DNA of 38,684 nt from an uncultured Flavobacteriaceae bacterium (GTDB lineage Bacteria > Bacteroidota > Bacteroidia > Flavobacteriales > Flavobacteriaceae). The position numbers were made by a program, and so were the translations under genes. Below the pieces are notes generated by a model. That model did not search any database and was not told the origin of the DNA. It saw only the letters and a program-made list of their open reading frames with translations. Shown here piece after piece: positions 27,488 to 36,332 of the stretch (position 1 is its first letter; the number at the start of each line of letters is the position of its first letter). The DNA lies in contig CAJWLL010000017.1 in the NCBI GenBank assembly GCA_913043275.1, forward strand, positions 1 through 38,684. Reading direction: 5' to 3'.

Positions 27488-28081
27488 CTAATGCGTCAAA
27501 AGAATCTGATTCTCCTCGATCATTTTCCTAAGGTTTATGATTGCATATCTCATCCTGCCTAGAGCAGTGTTGATACTTACTCCCGTGATCTCGGAAATTT
27601 CTTTAAAACTCATGTCTCTATATAGACGCATATCCAAAACCTCTTTTTGATCTTCTGGAAGCTCAGTAATAAGGTTTTGTAAATCATTTTCAACCTGATC
27701 TTTGATTAGGTTATTTTCTGCATTGGGAGAACTGTCTGTGATGAATTGAAAAACATCATAATCATCACTGGCTTCAAATTTGGGCATTCGATTAGATTTT
27801 CTAAAATAATCGATTATTAAGTTATGTGAGATACGCATCACCCAAGAGACAAACTTTCCTTCTTCATTGTACACTCCTTTTTTCAAGGTTTTGATAACCT
27901 TGATAAAGGTCTCCTGGAAGATGTCTTCAGCGATATCGCGATTAAGTACTTTAGAAAAAATAAAGTTATAAATCCTAGACTTGTGCTTATAAATCAATAT
28001 TTCAAAAGACTTTTCATCTCCTAAAATATATTGATTAACTAAAAGAGCATCAGTTTGCTTATGGAGTTGTGAAGTTTGCAT
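27488..28081 (-). CDS. RNA polymerase sigma factor, ECF-like sigma-70 family
   Basis: This 197-residue sigma factor has region 2 (~25-95: FEILIYKHKSRIYNFIF, DIAEDIFQETFIKVI, FVSWVMRISHNLIIDYFRK) and region 4 (~140-190: LPEDQKEVLDMRLYRDMSF, then the helix-turn-helix KEISEITGVSINTALGRMRYAI). Region 1 and region 3 are absent, as in extracytoplasmic-function sigma factors. No anti-sigma gene or FecR-like gene follows, so it is not a SusCD- or Fec-type regulator. It sits 203 bp from divergent uvrA. Its leader has a strong promoter and a foldable inverted repeat just before the ATG, which could govern its translation. Confidence 0.92.
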   Translation of the reverse strand: MQTSQLHKQTDALLVNQYILGDEKSFEILIYKHKSRIYNFIFSKVLNRDIAEDIFQETFIKVIKTLKKGVYNEEGKFVSWVMRISHNLIIDYFRKSNRMPKFEASDDYDVFQFITDSSPNAENNLIKDQVENDLQNLITELPEDQKEVLDMRLYRDMSFKEISEITGVSINTALGRMRYAIINLRKMIEENQILLTH

Positions 28082-28083
28082 AT

Positions 28084-28139
28084 ACTACTTTTTTTCAGCA
28101 GAGCTGTTTTAAACGAAACGTTAAATATTAAAAAGTAGT
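28084..28139 (-). promoter_or_regulatory. Foldable 5' leader of the sigma-factor mRNA
   Basis: On the minus strand, ACTACTTTTT (28139-28130) can pair with AAAAAGTAGT (28093-28084), whose last base lies 2 nt before the ATG. Inside, two small hairpins are possible: AACG-TTT-CGTT (28122-28112) and CAGC-TCT-GCTG (28106-28096). Together they form a possible three-way junction. Pairing is mostly A-U, so stability is doubtful. Confidence 0.4.
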
Positions 28140-28169
28140 TTTTTTCTATATGCAATTACAATTATACTT

Positions 28170-28200
28170 CAAATATAGTCATATTTCGATAAAATTCAAA
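28170..28200 (-). promoter_or_regulatory. Canonical Bacteroidota promoter of the sigma factor
   Basis: On the minus strand, TTTG (28200-28197), 19 nt, then TATATTTG (28177-28170). It predicts a leader of roughly 80 nt, which would include the whole inverted repeat. Confidence 0.7.
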
Positions 28201-28284
28201 TGATTAATCATTTCATCTAAATTTTAATAAACTGTTTTGAATCTTTGCCAAGATTAGTTGTAAATTGATTTGCTTGATTTTTTT

Positions 28285-31068
28285 ATGGACAAAATTCTTG
28301 ATTTAGATCCCAAAAAACACATCATCATTAAGGGTGCTCAACTCCACAATCTTAAGAAAATTGATGCTGTTTTCCCCAGAAATTTAATGACAGTGGTTAC
28401 TGGATTGTCAGGTTCTGGAAAGTCCTCATTAGTCTTTGACACACTTTATGCAGAGGGCCAGCGCCGATATGTTGAAAGTCTTTCATCATACGCTAGACAG
28501 TTTATGGGAAAACTCAATAAACCAAAAGTTGATAAAATCAAAGGTATTTCACCTGCCATTGCTATTGAACAAAAAGTTTCCTCTTCCAATCCAAGATCTA
28601 CGGTTGGAACCAAAACAGAAATCTATGACTATTTAAGACTGCTGTATGCCAGAATTGGAAAAACCTTCTCCCCTATTTCAGGAAAACAAGTTAAATGCGA
28701 TAGTGTTAAGGATGTTTTGGAATATATCAAAAACAAGTTTCCTAACGGAGAAAAACTACTTCTCCTAGCCCCTATAGATCATCATACTGAAAACAAACAA
28801 GACAGATTGAACATATTACAACAGCAGGGATTTGCAAGAATATTTATCAATGGGAAAGTGTTACGAATTGAGGAGCTCACTGGTGAGCCCAAAGAAAAAT
28901 ATGAACTTGTTGTAGACAGAATCATTGTTCGTCATGAAGAAGACTTCTATCAGCGTTTAGCTGATACAATAGAAATTACTTTTTATGAAGGGAAAGGAGC
29001 TTGTTCCCTTTGGTCATTAGATAAGAAAAAGAGAACGCCTTTTTCAAATAAATTTGAATTAGATGGGATCAATTTTGTATCTCCTAATGTCCATTTTTTC
29101 AGCTTTAATAATCCTTTTGGAGCATGTAGAAAATGTGAAGGATTTGGTGATATAATTGGAATTGATAAAGAATTGGTCGTCCCTGACACCAGTCGTTCTG
29201 TTTTCGATGAGGCTATTGCTCCTTGGCGGGGAGCAGGCATGAGTAAATTCTATAAACAACTCATTGAAAATGCTTATAAATTTGATTTTCCAATTCATAA
29301 ACCATACTATCAACTTAGTGAAAAAGACATTTTCACTCTTTGGGATGGGAATTCTAATTTTACTGGAATCAATAAGTTTTTTAAGAAAATAGAGGCCAAA
29401 AACTACAAAATTCAAAACCGAGTATTGCTTTCGCGCTACAGAGGGAAAACAGTCTGTCATGAATGCAATGGATCAAGGCTTAGAAAAGATACAAATAACG
29501 TAAAAGTAGGAGGAGAAACCTTGGCCAAACTCCTTCAACTTCCAATAGACGAATTGGGAGTTTATTTCGACCAACTCCAACTAGATGTATATGAAAGTAG
29601 ATTGTCTGAACGTATTCTGAAAGAAATAAAATCAAGAATACAATTCATAAAAGACGTAGGATTGGGATATCTCAACTTGAATAGAAAAGCGAATACCCTG
29701 TCAGGAGGAGAGTCTCAACGCATCAATTTGGCCACCTCCCTTGGCAGTGCCTTGGTTGGATCTATGTACATATTGGATGAACCCTCAATTGGTCTTCATT
29801 CTCGTGACAAGCAGCGGTTAATTATGGTTTTAAAAAGGCTCAAAGATATTGGAAATACTGTTATTGTGGTAGAACACGATGAAGAAATCATGAATGCTGC
29901 CGACAAAATAATTGATATGGGGCCTGAGGCAGGCAGTTATGGGGGAGAAATTGTCGCTGAAGGAAATCTTAAGACCATCTGTCAATCTGAAAGTCTGACT
30001 GCAAAATATCTGCGCAATGAAATTTCCATTCCTATACCTTCGAGAAGGAGAAAAAGTCGCTATAAAATTTCATTAATTGGTTGTAGAGAAAACAACCTAA
30101 AAAACATAGATGTAAGCTTTCCATTAAGCTGTATCACAGTAGTTACAGGAGTGTCGGGTAGTGGGAAATCAACTTTAGTGAAAAAAATTCTTTATCCTGC
30201 ACTAAAACGGGAAATGGGTCTTTTTAATAACAAACCAGGACAATTCGATTCCATCAAAGCTCCTTTTGATAAAATAAACAGCGTAGAGTTTGTAGATCAA
30301 AACCCCATTGGAAGGTCTTCGCGATCCAATCCTGTCACATACATTAAAGCCTATGATGAGATTCGAAATTTATTTGCAAAACAAGCTTTATCCAAAAGCC
30401 GTGGCTATCAAGCCAAACATTTTTCTTTCAATGTAGATGGTGGTCGTTGTGATCATTGCAAAGGAGATGGGAGTATAACCATTGAAATGCAATTCATGGC
30501 TGATGTTGTTTTACAATGTGAACATTGTAATGGGAAACGATTTAAAAAAGAAATTTTGGACGTTGAATTTGGAGGAATATCACTTGATAAACTACTAGAG
30601 ATCAGTGTTGACGATGCCATTGACTTCTTTAAAAATGAAAATCAAACAAAATTGGTTCAAAAACTCAAGCCCCTTCAAGACGTCGGTTTGGGATATGTAT
30701 CACTGGGGCAACCCTCTACTACACTTTCGGGTGGAGAGGCTCAAAGAATTAAACTAGCTTCTTTCCTTGGAAGAGGAGCAACCCAAGATAGGATTGTTTT
30801 TATATTTGATGAACCCACAACCGGACTTCATTTTCACGATATCAAAAAACTACTCCTTTCTTTAAATGCCTTGATCGAAAAAGATCATACTGTTGTTGTA
30901 GTAGAACACAATTTAGATTTGATAAAATCTGCTGACCACCTAATTGATCTAGGCCCTGAAGGGGGTAAAAATGGTGGTTCACTGGTTGCGATGGGCAGAC
31001 CTGAAGAGGTTGCAAGTGTCAAAACTTCTTTTACCGGACAGTACCTTTCCCAAAAACTTAAGCTTTAA
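28285..31068 (+). CDS. uvrA: Excinuclease ABC subunit A
   Basis: This 927-residue protein is the DNA damage sensor of nucleotide excision repair. Two ABC ATPase modules are present: Walker A VVTGLSGSGKSSL near residue 40 and VVTGVSGSGKSTL near 620, with signatures LSGGESQRI and LSGGEAQRI and Walker B YILDEPSIGLH and FIFDEPTTGLH. Zinc-finger Cys pairs are seen as CRKCEG, CHECNG, CDHCKG and CEHCNG. The ATG at 28285 is chosen; a TTG five codons upstream only lengthens the frame. The 3' stop overlaps the stop of the convergent flippase in TTAA. UvrB and UvrC are not in the window. Confidence 0.97.
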   Translation: MDKILDLDPKKHIIIKGAQLHNLKKIDAVFPRNLMTVVTGLSGSGKSSLVFDTLYAEGQRRYVESLSSYARQFMGKLNKPKVDKIKGISPAIAIEQKVSSSNPRSTVGTKTEIYDYLRLLYARIGKTFSPISGKQVKCDSVKDVLEYIKNKFPNGEKLLLLAPIDHHTENKQDRLNILQQQGFARIFINGKVLRIEELTGEPKEKYELVVDRIIVRHEEDFYQRLADTIEITFYEGKGACSLWSLDKKKRTPFSNKFELDGINFVSPNVHFFSFNNPFGACRKCEGFGDIIGIDKELVVPDTSRSVFDEAIAPWRGAGMSKFYKQLIENAYKFDFPIHKPYYQLSEKDIFTLWDGNSNFTGINKFFKKIEAKNYKIQNRVLLSRYRGKTVCHECNGSRLRKDTNNVKVGGETLAKLLQLPIDELGVYFDQLQLDVYESRLSERILKEIKSRIQFIKDVGLGYLNLNRKANTLSGGESQRINLATSLGSALVGSMYILDEPSIGLHSRDKQRLIMVLKRLKDIGNTVIVVEHDEEIMNAADKIIDMGPEAGSYGGEIVAEGNLKTICQSESLTAKYLRNEISIPIPSRRRKSRYKISLIGCRENNLKNIDVSFPLSCITVVTGVSGSGKSTLVKKILYPALKREMGLFNNKPGQFDSIKAPFDKINSVEFVDQNPIGRSSRSNPVTYIKAYDEIRNLFAKQALSKSRGYQAKHFSFNVDGGRCDHCKGDGSITIEMQFMADVVLQCEHCNGKRFKKEILDVEFGGISLDKLLEISVDDAIDFFKNENQTKLVQKLKPLQDVGLGYVSLGQPSTTLSGGEAQRIKLASFLGRGATQDRIVFIFDEPTTGLHFHDIKKLLLSLNALIEKDHTVVVVEHNLDLIKSADHLIDLGPEGGKNGGSLVAMGRPEEVASVKTSFTGQYLSQKLKL

Positions 31069-32534
31069 GACTTCTTTAGAAAAGGTAAAATCTTACTTAA
31101 AAACTGTTGAACATCTGAAGTAAGCTTGAGCCAATAAGCCAATACAGAAAAAGCCACAATTATTAGGGCTGACCTCAATACCAAAGACATAAAAGGGACA
31201 TAATCAAATGAGATTTTGGAAATCGTTAGATATAGCAAAACTACAATTCCAAATGTAATTAGGGTTTTTCTGCTATAAGGATTGATTTTAAATTTAAACT
31301 GTACCAAAATAATTTTTAAAAAATTAATCAGTACAATAACAATTAATGTTGCATAGGCGGCTCCAATGAGACCATACCACTGGATAAGGTAAAGATTTAG
31401 CACGATGGCAAATATGGCAGAGCTTGCTGAAAACCAAAAGACATAAGGGTAGTATTTTGAATTGGCAATGATGTTGTTCAAGCAGCCCATAGATATGGTA
31501 AATAATTTACCTAAGGACACTATAAGTACAACTTCCAAAGCCACATTGTAATCCCCCAAATTAACCCACGTATAAAAATCATTCAAATTCAAGTTGATAA
31601 GTAAAAACAACAACCCTGAAACCAGTAATAGATTGTTTGCACTTTTTTTTAATAATTTAAGTAGTGTCAAATTATCATTTTCATTTAAGGCTTTGGCTAC
31701 CAGCGGGCTGATAATTTGAAACATAGCCCTAGCAGGGAGCTCAACAACAGCAGCAATAAAAATAGCGACAGTGTAATAAGCCACATTTTCAACTGTTAAA
31801 ATATTGGAAATCATTGCCTTGTCAATATCCAGAATCAAGCTTGCTGCAGTTCCTGACATAAAAATCAAAATGCTGTACTGTAAAATATATTTAAACTGAA
31901 CTGGAAGTGTAAAAGAAAACTCAGGAGTGTATTTAATCAGCGCGTAAACCACTACTAACAACAACCTTAGATAGTAACCAAAAATTAAAAAAATAATAAA
32001 ACGATCGAGGTTTAAACCTCCAAAAGAATAAATCAACAGCAGAGTAAAAATCAAAGCCCGTGGAAAAAATTCTTTTAAAAAATTTCCAAAAACAGAAAAC
32101 AATTGAATTCGGAGCCAACTATAAAACACCTCGAACAATGCCGTGGAAAAGGCAACGGCTAAAATCAAGTAAGCATACTTTCCGATCTCTTCATTTTCGG
32201 AGGCGATGAAATCAATGATTTGAGTATTAAAAAAAAAGGCAAGAGTTAAGAGTAGGGAAAAAACTATAATAGGAATAAAAATGGATAAGCTCAAGAGCTT
32301 GTCTTTTTCAGCTTTGGTCCTACAACTACTGTAGAATTTAATGATCGCATGTTGAATACCAAAAGAAATAAACGGCTGGACCAAATTGGACAAGGCCAAC
32401 AAGGCCACAATCAAACCCTGAAGTTTACTTCCCATGTGTGTTGGGTAAAGATAAACCGTATTGATGGCACCAATTAGAAAAGCAAGTGCAATACTGATAC
32501 TATTGTAAAATGATTGTTTAGCTATGATTCCCAT
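31065..32534 (-). CDS. Polysaccharide flippase (Wzx/MATE-like membrane protein)
   Basis: The 489-residue integral membrane protein has about a dozen to fourteen hydrophobic helices throughout, starting MGIIAKQSFYNSISIALAFLIGAINTVYLYP, the classic start of oligosaccharide flippases (PST family). It ends in a short basic tail. It would move a lipid-linked glycan across the inner membrane. It is the last gene of a minus-strand operon after the YfhO-like gene (11-bp gap). The substrate is unknown, and no polymerase or ligase gene is beside it. Confidence 0.83.
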   Translation of the reverse strand: MGIIAKQSFYNSISIALAFLIGAINTVYLYPTHMGSKLQGLIVALLALSNLVQPFISFGIQHAIIKFYSSCRTKAEKDKLLSLSIFIPIIVFSLLLTLAFFFNTQIIDFIASENEEIGKYAYLILAVAFSTALFEVFYSWLRIQLFSVFGNFLKEFFPRALIFTLLLIYSFGGLNLDRFIIFLIFGYYLRLLLVVVYALIKYTPEFSFTLPVQFKYILQYSILIFMSGTAASLILDIDKAMISNILTVENVAYYTVAIFIAAVVELPARAMFQIISPLVAKALNENDNLTLLKLLKKSANNLLLVSGLLFLLINLNLNDFYTWVNLGDYNVALEVVLIVSLGKLFTISMGCLNNIIANSKYYPYVFWFSASSAIFAIVLNLYLIQWYGLIGAAYATLIVIVLINFLKIILVQFKFKINPYSRKTLITFGIVVLLYLTISKISFDYVPFMSLVLRSALIIVAFSVLAYWLKLTSDVQQFLSKILPFLKKS

Positions 32535-32545
32535 GGCAGTTGAAT

Positions 32546-34975
32546 TTAGTTATATTTTACTTTAAATCTTTTAAATCCAAAGAAGGATACAATTGAAAGA
32601 AAAACAAACAGGCTAAAGAGCCTCACAGTTACACCTGTGCTAACAACATTGGGTTCAAAAGTGAATTCTATAGTGTGGTTTCCTGAAGGCACTCTTAGAG
32701 CTCTAAGAACGTAGTTGGCGGGGAAAACGGCTGCCTTTTGTTTGTCAATGGTGACAGACCAACCTTGGGGGTAGTACATTTCTGAAAAGACAATTAGCTG
32801 CTCATCCCGGGCTTCAAAATTATATTTGAGATGAGTGGGATGATTTTTAACTAACTCAATCTTATCCAGCTTTTTCGCGTCAAATTTGAATGGCATATCG
32901 GCAGGAAACTCTGACTTCATAACCACGGCTTGTCGCGAAAAATCAATGCTTTTCATTAACTCAAGAACTCCGTCGGCAGTCTCTGCAATGAAAAGTGAAT
33001 CGATTGACCATGCTACTCCCATAGCATTGGGGTTTTCGATAGACTTTTGTTCATTATTTTCTTGAAGCAAAAGATATTTAACGTTGAGAATGTCCATGAC
33101 CCCGCTAATTTTGTGCGTGGTGAAAAAGTCATAAAGTTCTTCGAACCGTCTTGGTTTAGCACCATGATATCCTCCTATAGAATTATGAAAAAAAGAGGTT
33201 CTTGCTCCTGAGAGTTTTAAACTCGGCTCATAAACCCTAAATCGACTAGTATCGGCCTTGATAACTAGGTCACCCTTTTGGGGGATAAAAAGGTTATTTA
33301 TTTGCCTTGGACTCACAAATAAATCTCTATCAATGTAACGTTGAGAAATCCCGATAAGGTCACTGATCATCAAACCAATCAGTAAGACAAGGGTAAAGTT
33401 TTTGGAAAGCTTTCCCTTGGTGAAGTAATATATAATAGTAATAATCAGCAAACAGTAACCAAAAGCTCTAATCAAGTCATAATTAAAAATTGACTTACGT
33501 TCAGCGATGATTTGATCAATCAAAGCTGTACCATAAGCCTCTCTAAGGTAAGTGTCTATCGCTCCAGAAAAATCAAATAAATTTCTAGACATCAATAGAA
33601 TCAGAGGGATCAGTGTAAATAAAATTGCTGGTTTTAATATTTTTTTAAAGGCCAATTGTTGGGGTTTTTGAAATAAATGATAAAGCCCCAGGCAAGCCAA
33701 AATAGGAAAACAAAATTCCAGAATTACCTGAATTGAGCTTACGGCTCTGAATTTGTTATAAAACGGAAAATAATCGATAAAAAACTGTGTTAGTAGAGGT
33801 AAGTTTTTTCCCCATGAGAGTAATAGAGACAAGATGATCCCTGCTAGTAATCCGTTGCGCAAACGACCTTTGACAATAAACAAAGTCAAAAAGGCCATAA
33901 AAATTACAGTGACCCCAACATAAGCCGGGGCTTCAAGTATGGGCTGCCTTCCCCAGTAGGTAGGCACGTTAGAAACAAAACTTTTGGCTTGAGATCGAGG
34001 TAGGCCATTTTGGATCAAAAAATCATAAAGTTCGGAGCCCTCACCTAAATTTTCTGAAGAAGCTCCTCCCTGAATTCTTGGAGCTAAAAGATTAAAGCTT
34101 TCAAAAACCCCATAACTGAATTGGGTAATATAATCAGAGCTGAGCCCCCCAGTTTTTTGTTTAATACTTCCATCAGGGTTTTGATTTAACTCACTTTTTC
34201 CACGAGTACTGAATTTGGAGTATTCCGAAGTAGCCAAAAGTGGAGGAGCATTAAGCCCTAGGGCTAAAACTCCTGCTAACAAAAGTACTGAGGATTGAAT
34301 TAAAAAGTTTTTGTGGGTTTTAGTTTTTAATGCATCAATTCCATAAACGATTCCAATGACAAACATCAACAAAAGCATGTAATATGTCATTTGATAATGA
34401 TTTGCCCGAATCTGCATGGATAAAGCAAAAACAGTCAGGACAAATCCCCTAAAAAGTTTATCGTGGAGTATCATGTACATACCTCCAATAACCAATGGCA
34501 TATAGGCCAGTGCCTGTGCTTTAGTGTTGTGTCCAACCTGTAAGATGATTAATAGATAGGTAGATAAACCATAAGCGAATGCACCAAAAACCGCAATTGG
34601 TATGGGCATTTTAATAATCAATAAAAAAAGGTAAGCAGTTAGGAGATAGAGAAACAAAATCTCAGCGGGTTGGGGGATAAACTGAAAAAGCTTGTGAATC
34701 GGAGTTAGAAAATCATAAGGATAACGGGCACCCAATTGATAAGTAGGCATTCCACCAAAAGCATTGTCAATCCAAAATATTTCTTCATTATTTTTTTCTC
34801 TGTACTCCTTTATCTGCCTTGACATTCCGGAGTATTGTCTGATGTCCGATTGAATTATTTTTTTGCCCGACAAAACTGGATGGAAAAACAAGACGGAAAA
34901 CAAGCCAAAACCAAATATAAATGCAAGGTGCTTTAGGGTTTGTTTATTGAAAACCTGCTCAATCAATTTCTTCAT
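32546..34975 (-). CDS. YfhO-family membrane protein
   Basis: The 809-residue protein resembles the YfhO family (bacterial membrane protein YfhO, COG4485), with an N-terminal helix (LAFIFGFGLFSVLFFHPVL), a periplasmic loop containing SDIRQYSGMSRQ and many further hydrophobic helices. A soluble C-terminal domain (from ~560) holds SFFHNSIGGYHGAKPRRFEELYDF and a PANYVLRALRVPSGNHTIEF strand region, and a last helix follows. In Gram-positive bacteria YfhO helps glycosylate lipoteichoic acid; in Bacteroidota the role is unknown and probably involves glycan transfer. Its start overlaps the DUF4834 gene by 17 bp in another frame, so the two are likely coupled. Confidence 0.85.
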   Translation of the reverse strand: MKKLIEQVFNKQTLKHLAFIFGFGLFSVLFFHPVLSGKKIIQSDIRQYSGMSRQIKEYREKNNEEIFWIDNAFGGMPTYQLGARYPYDFLTPIHKLFQFIPQPAEILFLYLLTAYLFLLIIKMPIPIAVFGAFAYGLSTYLLIILQVGHNTKAQALAYMPLVIGGMYMILHDKLFRGFVLTVFALSMQIRANHYQMTYYMLLLMFVIGIVYGIDALKTKTHKNFLIQSSVLLLAGVLALGLNAPPLLATSEYSKFSTRGKSELNQNPDGSIKQKTGGLSSDYITQFSYGVFESFNLLAPRIQGGASSENLGEGSELYDFLIQNGLPRSQAKSFVSNVPTYWGRQPILEAPAYVGVTVIFMAFLTLFIVKGRLRNGLLAGIILSLLLSWGKNLPLLTQFFIDYFPFYNKFRAVSSIQVILEFCFPILACLGLYHLFQKPQQLAFKKILKPAILFTLIPLILLMSRNLFDFSGAIDTYLREAYGTALIDQIIAERKSIFNYDLIRAFGYCLLIITIIYYFTKGKLSKNFTLVLLIGLMISDLIGISQRYIDRDLFVSPRQINNLFIPQKGDLVIKADTSRFRVYEPSLKLSGARTSFFHNSIGGYHGAKPRRFEELYDFFTTHKISGVMDILNVKYLLLQENNEQKSIENPNAMGVAWSIDSLFIAETADGVLELMKSIDFSRQAVVMKSEFPADMPFKFDAKKLDKIELVKNHPTHLKYNFEARDEQLIVFSEMYYPQGWSVTIDKQKAAVFPANYVLRALRVPSGNHTIEFTFEPNVVSTGVTVRLFSLFVFLSIVSFFGFKRFKVKYN

Positions 34976-35171
34976 AATCTATGTATTCCCCAATTTTTTC
35001 TTTGCTCTTTTTATCTTCTTTTTTGAGGGGAGAAGAAGAAAGATCAGCATCAAAATTCTGCATTTTTTTGAAGATTCTATTGATCAAATATTTAACAATA
35101 AATGGGGAGATAAATCTGAATAAATAGACTATTACCGTCAAAATCAAAAAAAACTTAAGCAATCCGACCAT
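34959..35171 (-). CDS. DUF4834 small membrane protein
   Basis: The 70-residue protein has one N-terminal transmembrane helix (MVGLLKFFLILTVIVYLFRFI), then a basic stretch and a hydrophilic acidic end (DYEEID). This fits the DUF4834 family of Bacteroidota. The ATG at 35171 is preferred over a TTG eight codons upstream. Its end overlaps the YfhO-like start by 17 bp. Function is unknown; the link to a YfhO-like gene suggests the envelope. Confidence 0.8.
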   Translation of the reverse strand: MVGLLKFFLILTVIVYLFRFISPFIVKYLINRIFKKMQNFDADLSSSPLKKEDKKSKEKIGEYIDYEEID

Positions 35172-35285
35172 AATAATTAAATAAGTACTGATCAAAAGTA
35201 ATTAAAACTTATGACTAATGTGATGTTTTTGAAGGGACCGAATACATAAAAATAAAATTAGATTTATCTTGCAAAAAAAATAATA

Positions 35286-36329
35286 ATGCTAAGGAGATTT
35301 ACGCTCTTATTTCTTTTTTTGTCCAGTACGGTTAAGGCCCAATATACTGACCAGATCAACTCCAACAGACCAGGCGCTTCCATAGGGGCTTTTGCAGTGG
35401 GAAAAAGAATAATCCAGTTTGAAGGAGGTTTTGAACGTCGAAAACACAAACACGAATCTTATAATTTATCTACCGTTGATGGATCAATTATTTTTCTCGC
35501 TGTTCGATGGGGTTTTTTGTCAGAACGTTTAGAATTAACCTATCAAGGTTCTTTTATGTTTGACAAATTGACAAACAAAATACCAATGCAAGAAATTATT
35601 TACAAAAGAAAAGGCCTTCTTCAGAATTTTTTGGGAATTAAATTTTTGATTTATGACCCCTTTAAAAAGGAAGAAAAAGTAAATGTGCACAGTTGGAAAG
35701 CCAATAACGGATTTAAATTAAAACACTTAATCCCAGCCATATCAGTAACGACTGGAGGAAATTTTATTTTCGGAAACGACCACCCCTTCCCTTACGGAGA
35801 TGTTTTTGATACACTGTATCGCCCTATTTTCTTTCAAAACTTGAATGGATTAACTGAAAAAGAGCCTTTTTTGTCTCTTCGAGGAATATTAGCAACACAA
35901 TCACATTTTTTGAGATCCTGGGTTTTTGTCACAAATTTTATATACGACCGATATCTAACCGAACAAACATCCAAAAGCTACATCCTTACCCTAACACATA
36001 CTTTTCATCCACTGTGGTCTGTTTATATTGAAAATGAAGGACTTTTTAGCGCTCGTATAAATGATCAGATATTCAGAACTGGAGCTGCTTACCTTTTTTC
36101 AGACAACATTCAGATTGAAGGCTCCTTGGGAATCAACACAAATACAGTCCCCAGTGCTCTTTTTGTTAATCTAGGCGTATCTTATCGATTGGATTTTCAC
36201 AAAGACTTCATAAGCGCTGCAGAGATAGAGTACAAAGAATCTAAGAAAGAAGAAAAAGAATTGAAAAAGACAATGAAAAAAAATAGTAAAGCTGAAAGGA
36301 AAAGAGCTCGAAAGGCAAAGAAAAATTAA
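35286..36329 (+). CDS. Outer-membrane beta-barrel protein with Lys-rich tail
   Basis: The 347-residue protein has a signal peptide (MLRRFTLLFLFLSSTVKA, cut before Gln19). The mature start DQINSNRPGASIGAFAVGKRIIQFEGGFE matches the transporter-like family of Bacteroidota that shares the MetA-pathway phenol-degradation fold (PF13557-like barrel). Strands run to about residue 305 (NLGVSYRLDF). The final ~35 residues (from 313) are almost all Glu, Lys and Arg, with KKTMKKNSKAERKRARKAKK, so the barrel is followed by a highly charged tail. Role unknown. The GNAT-like gene follows after 3 bp and mnmE 39 bp later, so an operon is likely. Confidence 0.8.
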   Translation: MLRRFTLLFLFLSSTVKAQYTDQINSNRPGASIGAFAVGKRIIQFEGGFERRKHKHESYNLSTVDGSIIFLAVRWGFLSERLELTYQGSFMFDKLTNKIPMQEIIYKRKGLLQNFLGIKFLIYDPFKKEEKVNVHSWKANNGFKLKHLIPAISVTTGGNFIFGNDHPFPYGDVFDTLYRPIFFQNLNGLTEKEPFLSLRGILATQSHFLRSWVFVTNFIYDRYLTEQTSKSYILTLTHTFHPLWSVYIENEGLFSARINDQIFRTGAAYLFSDNIQIEGSLGINTNTVPSALFVNLGVSYRLDFHKDFISAAEIEYKESKKEEKELKKTMKKNSKAERKRARKAKKN

Positions 36330-36332
36330 TTA

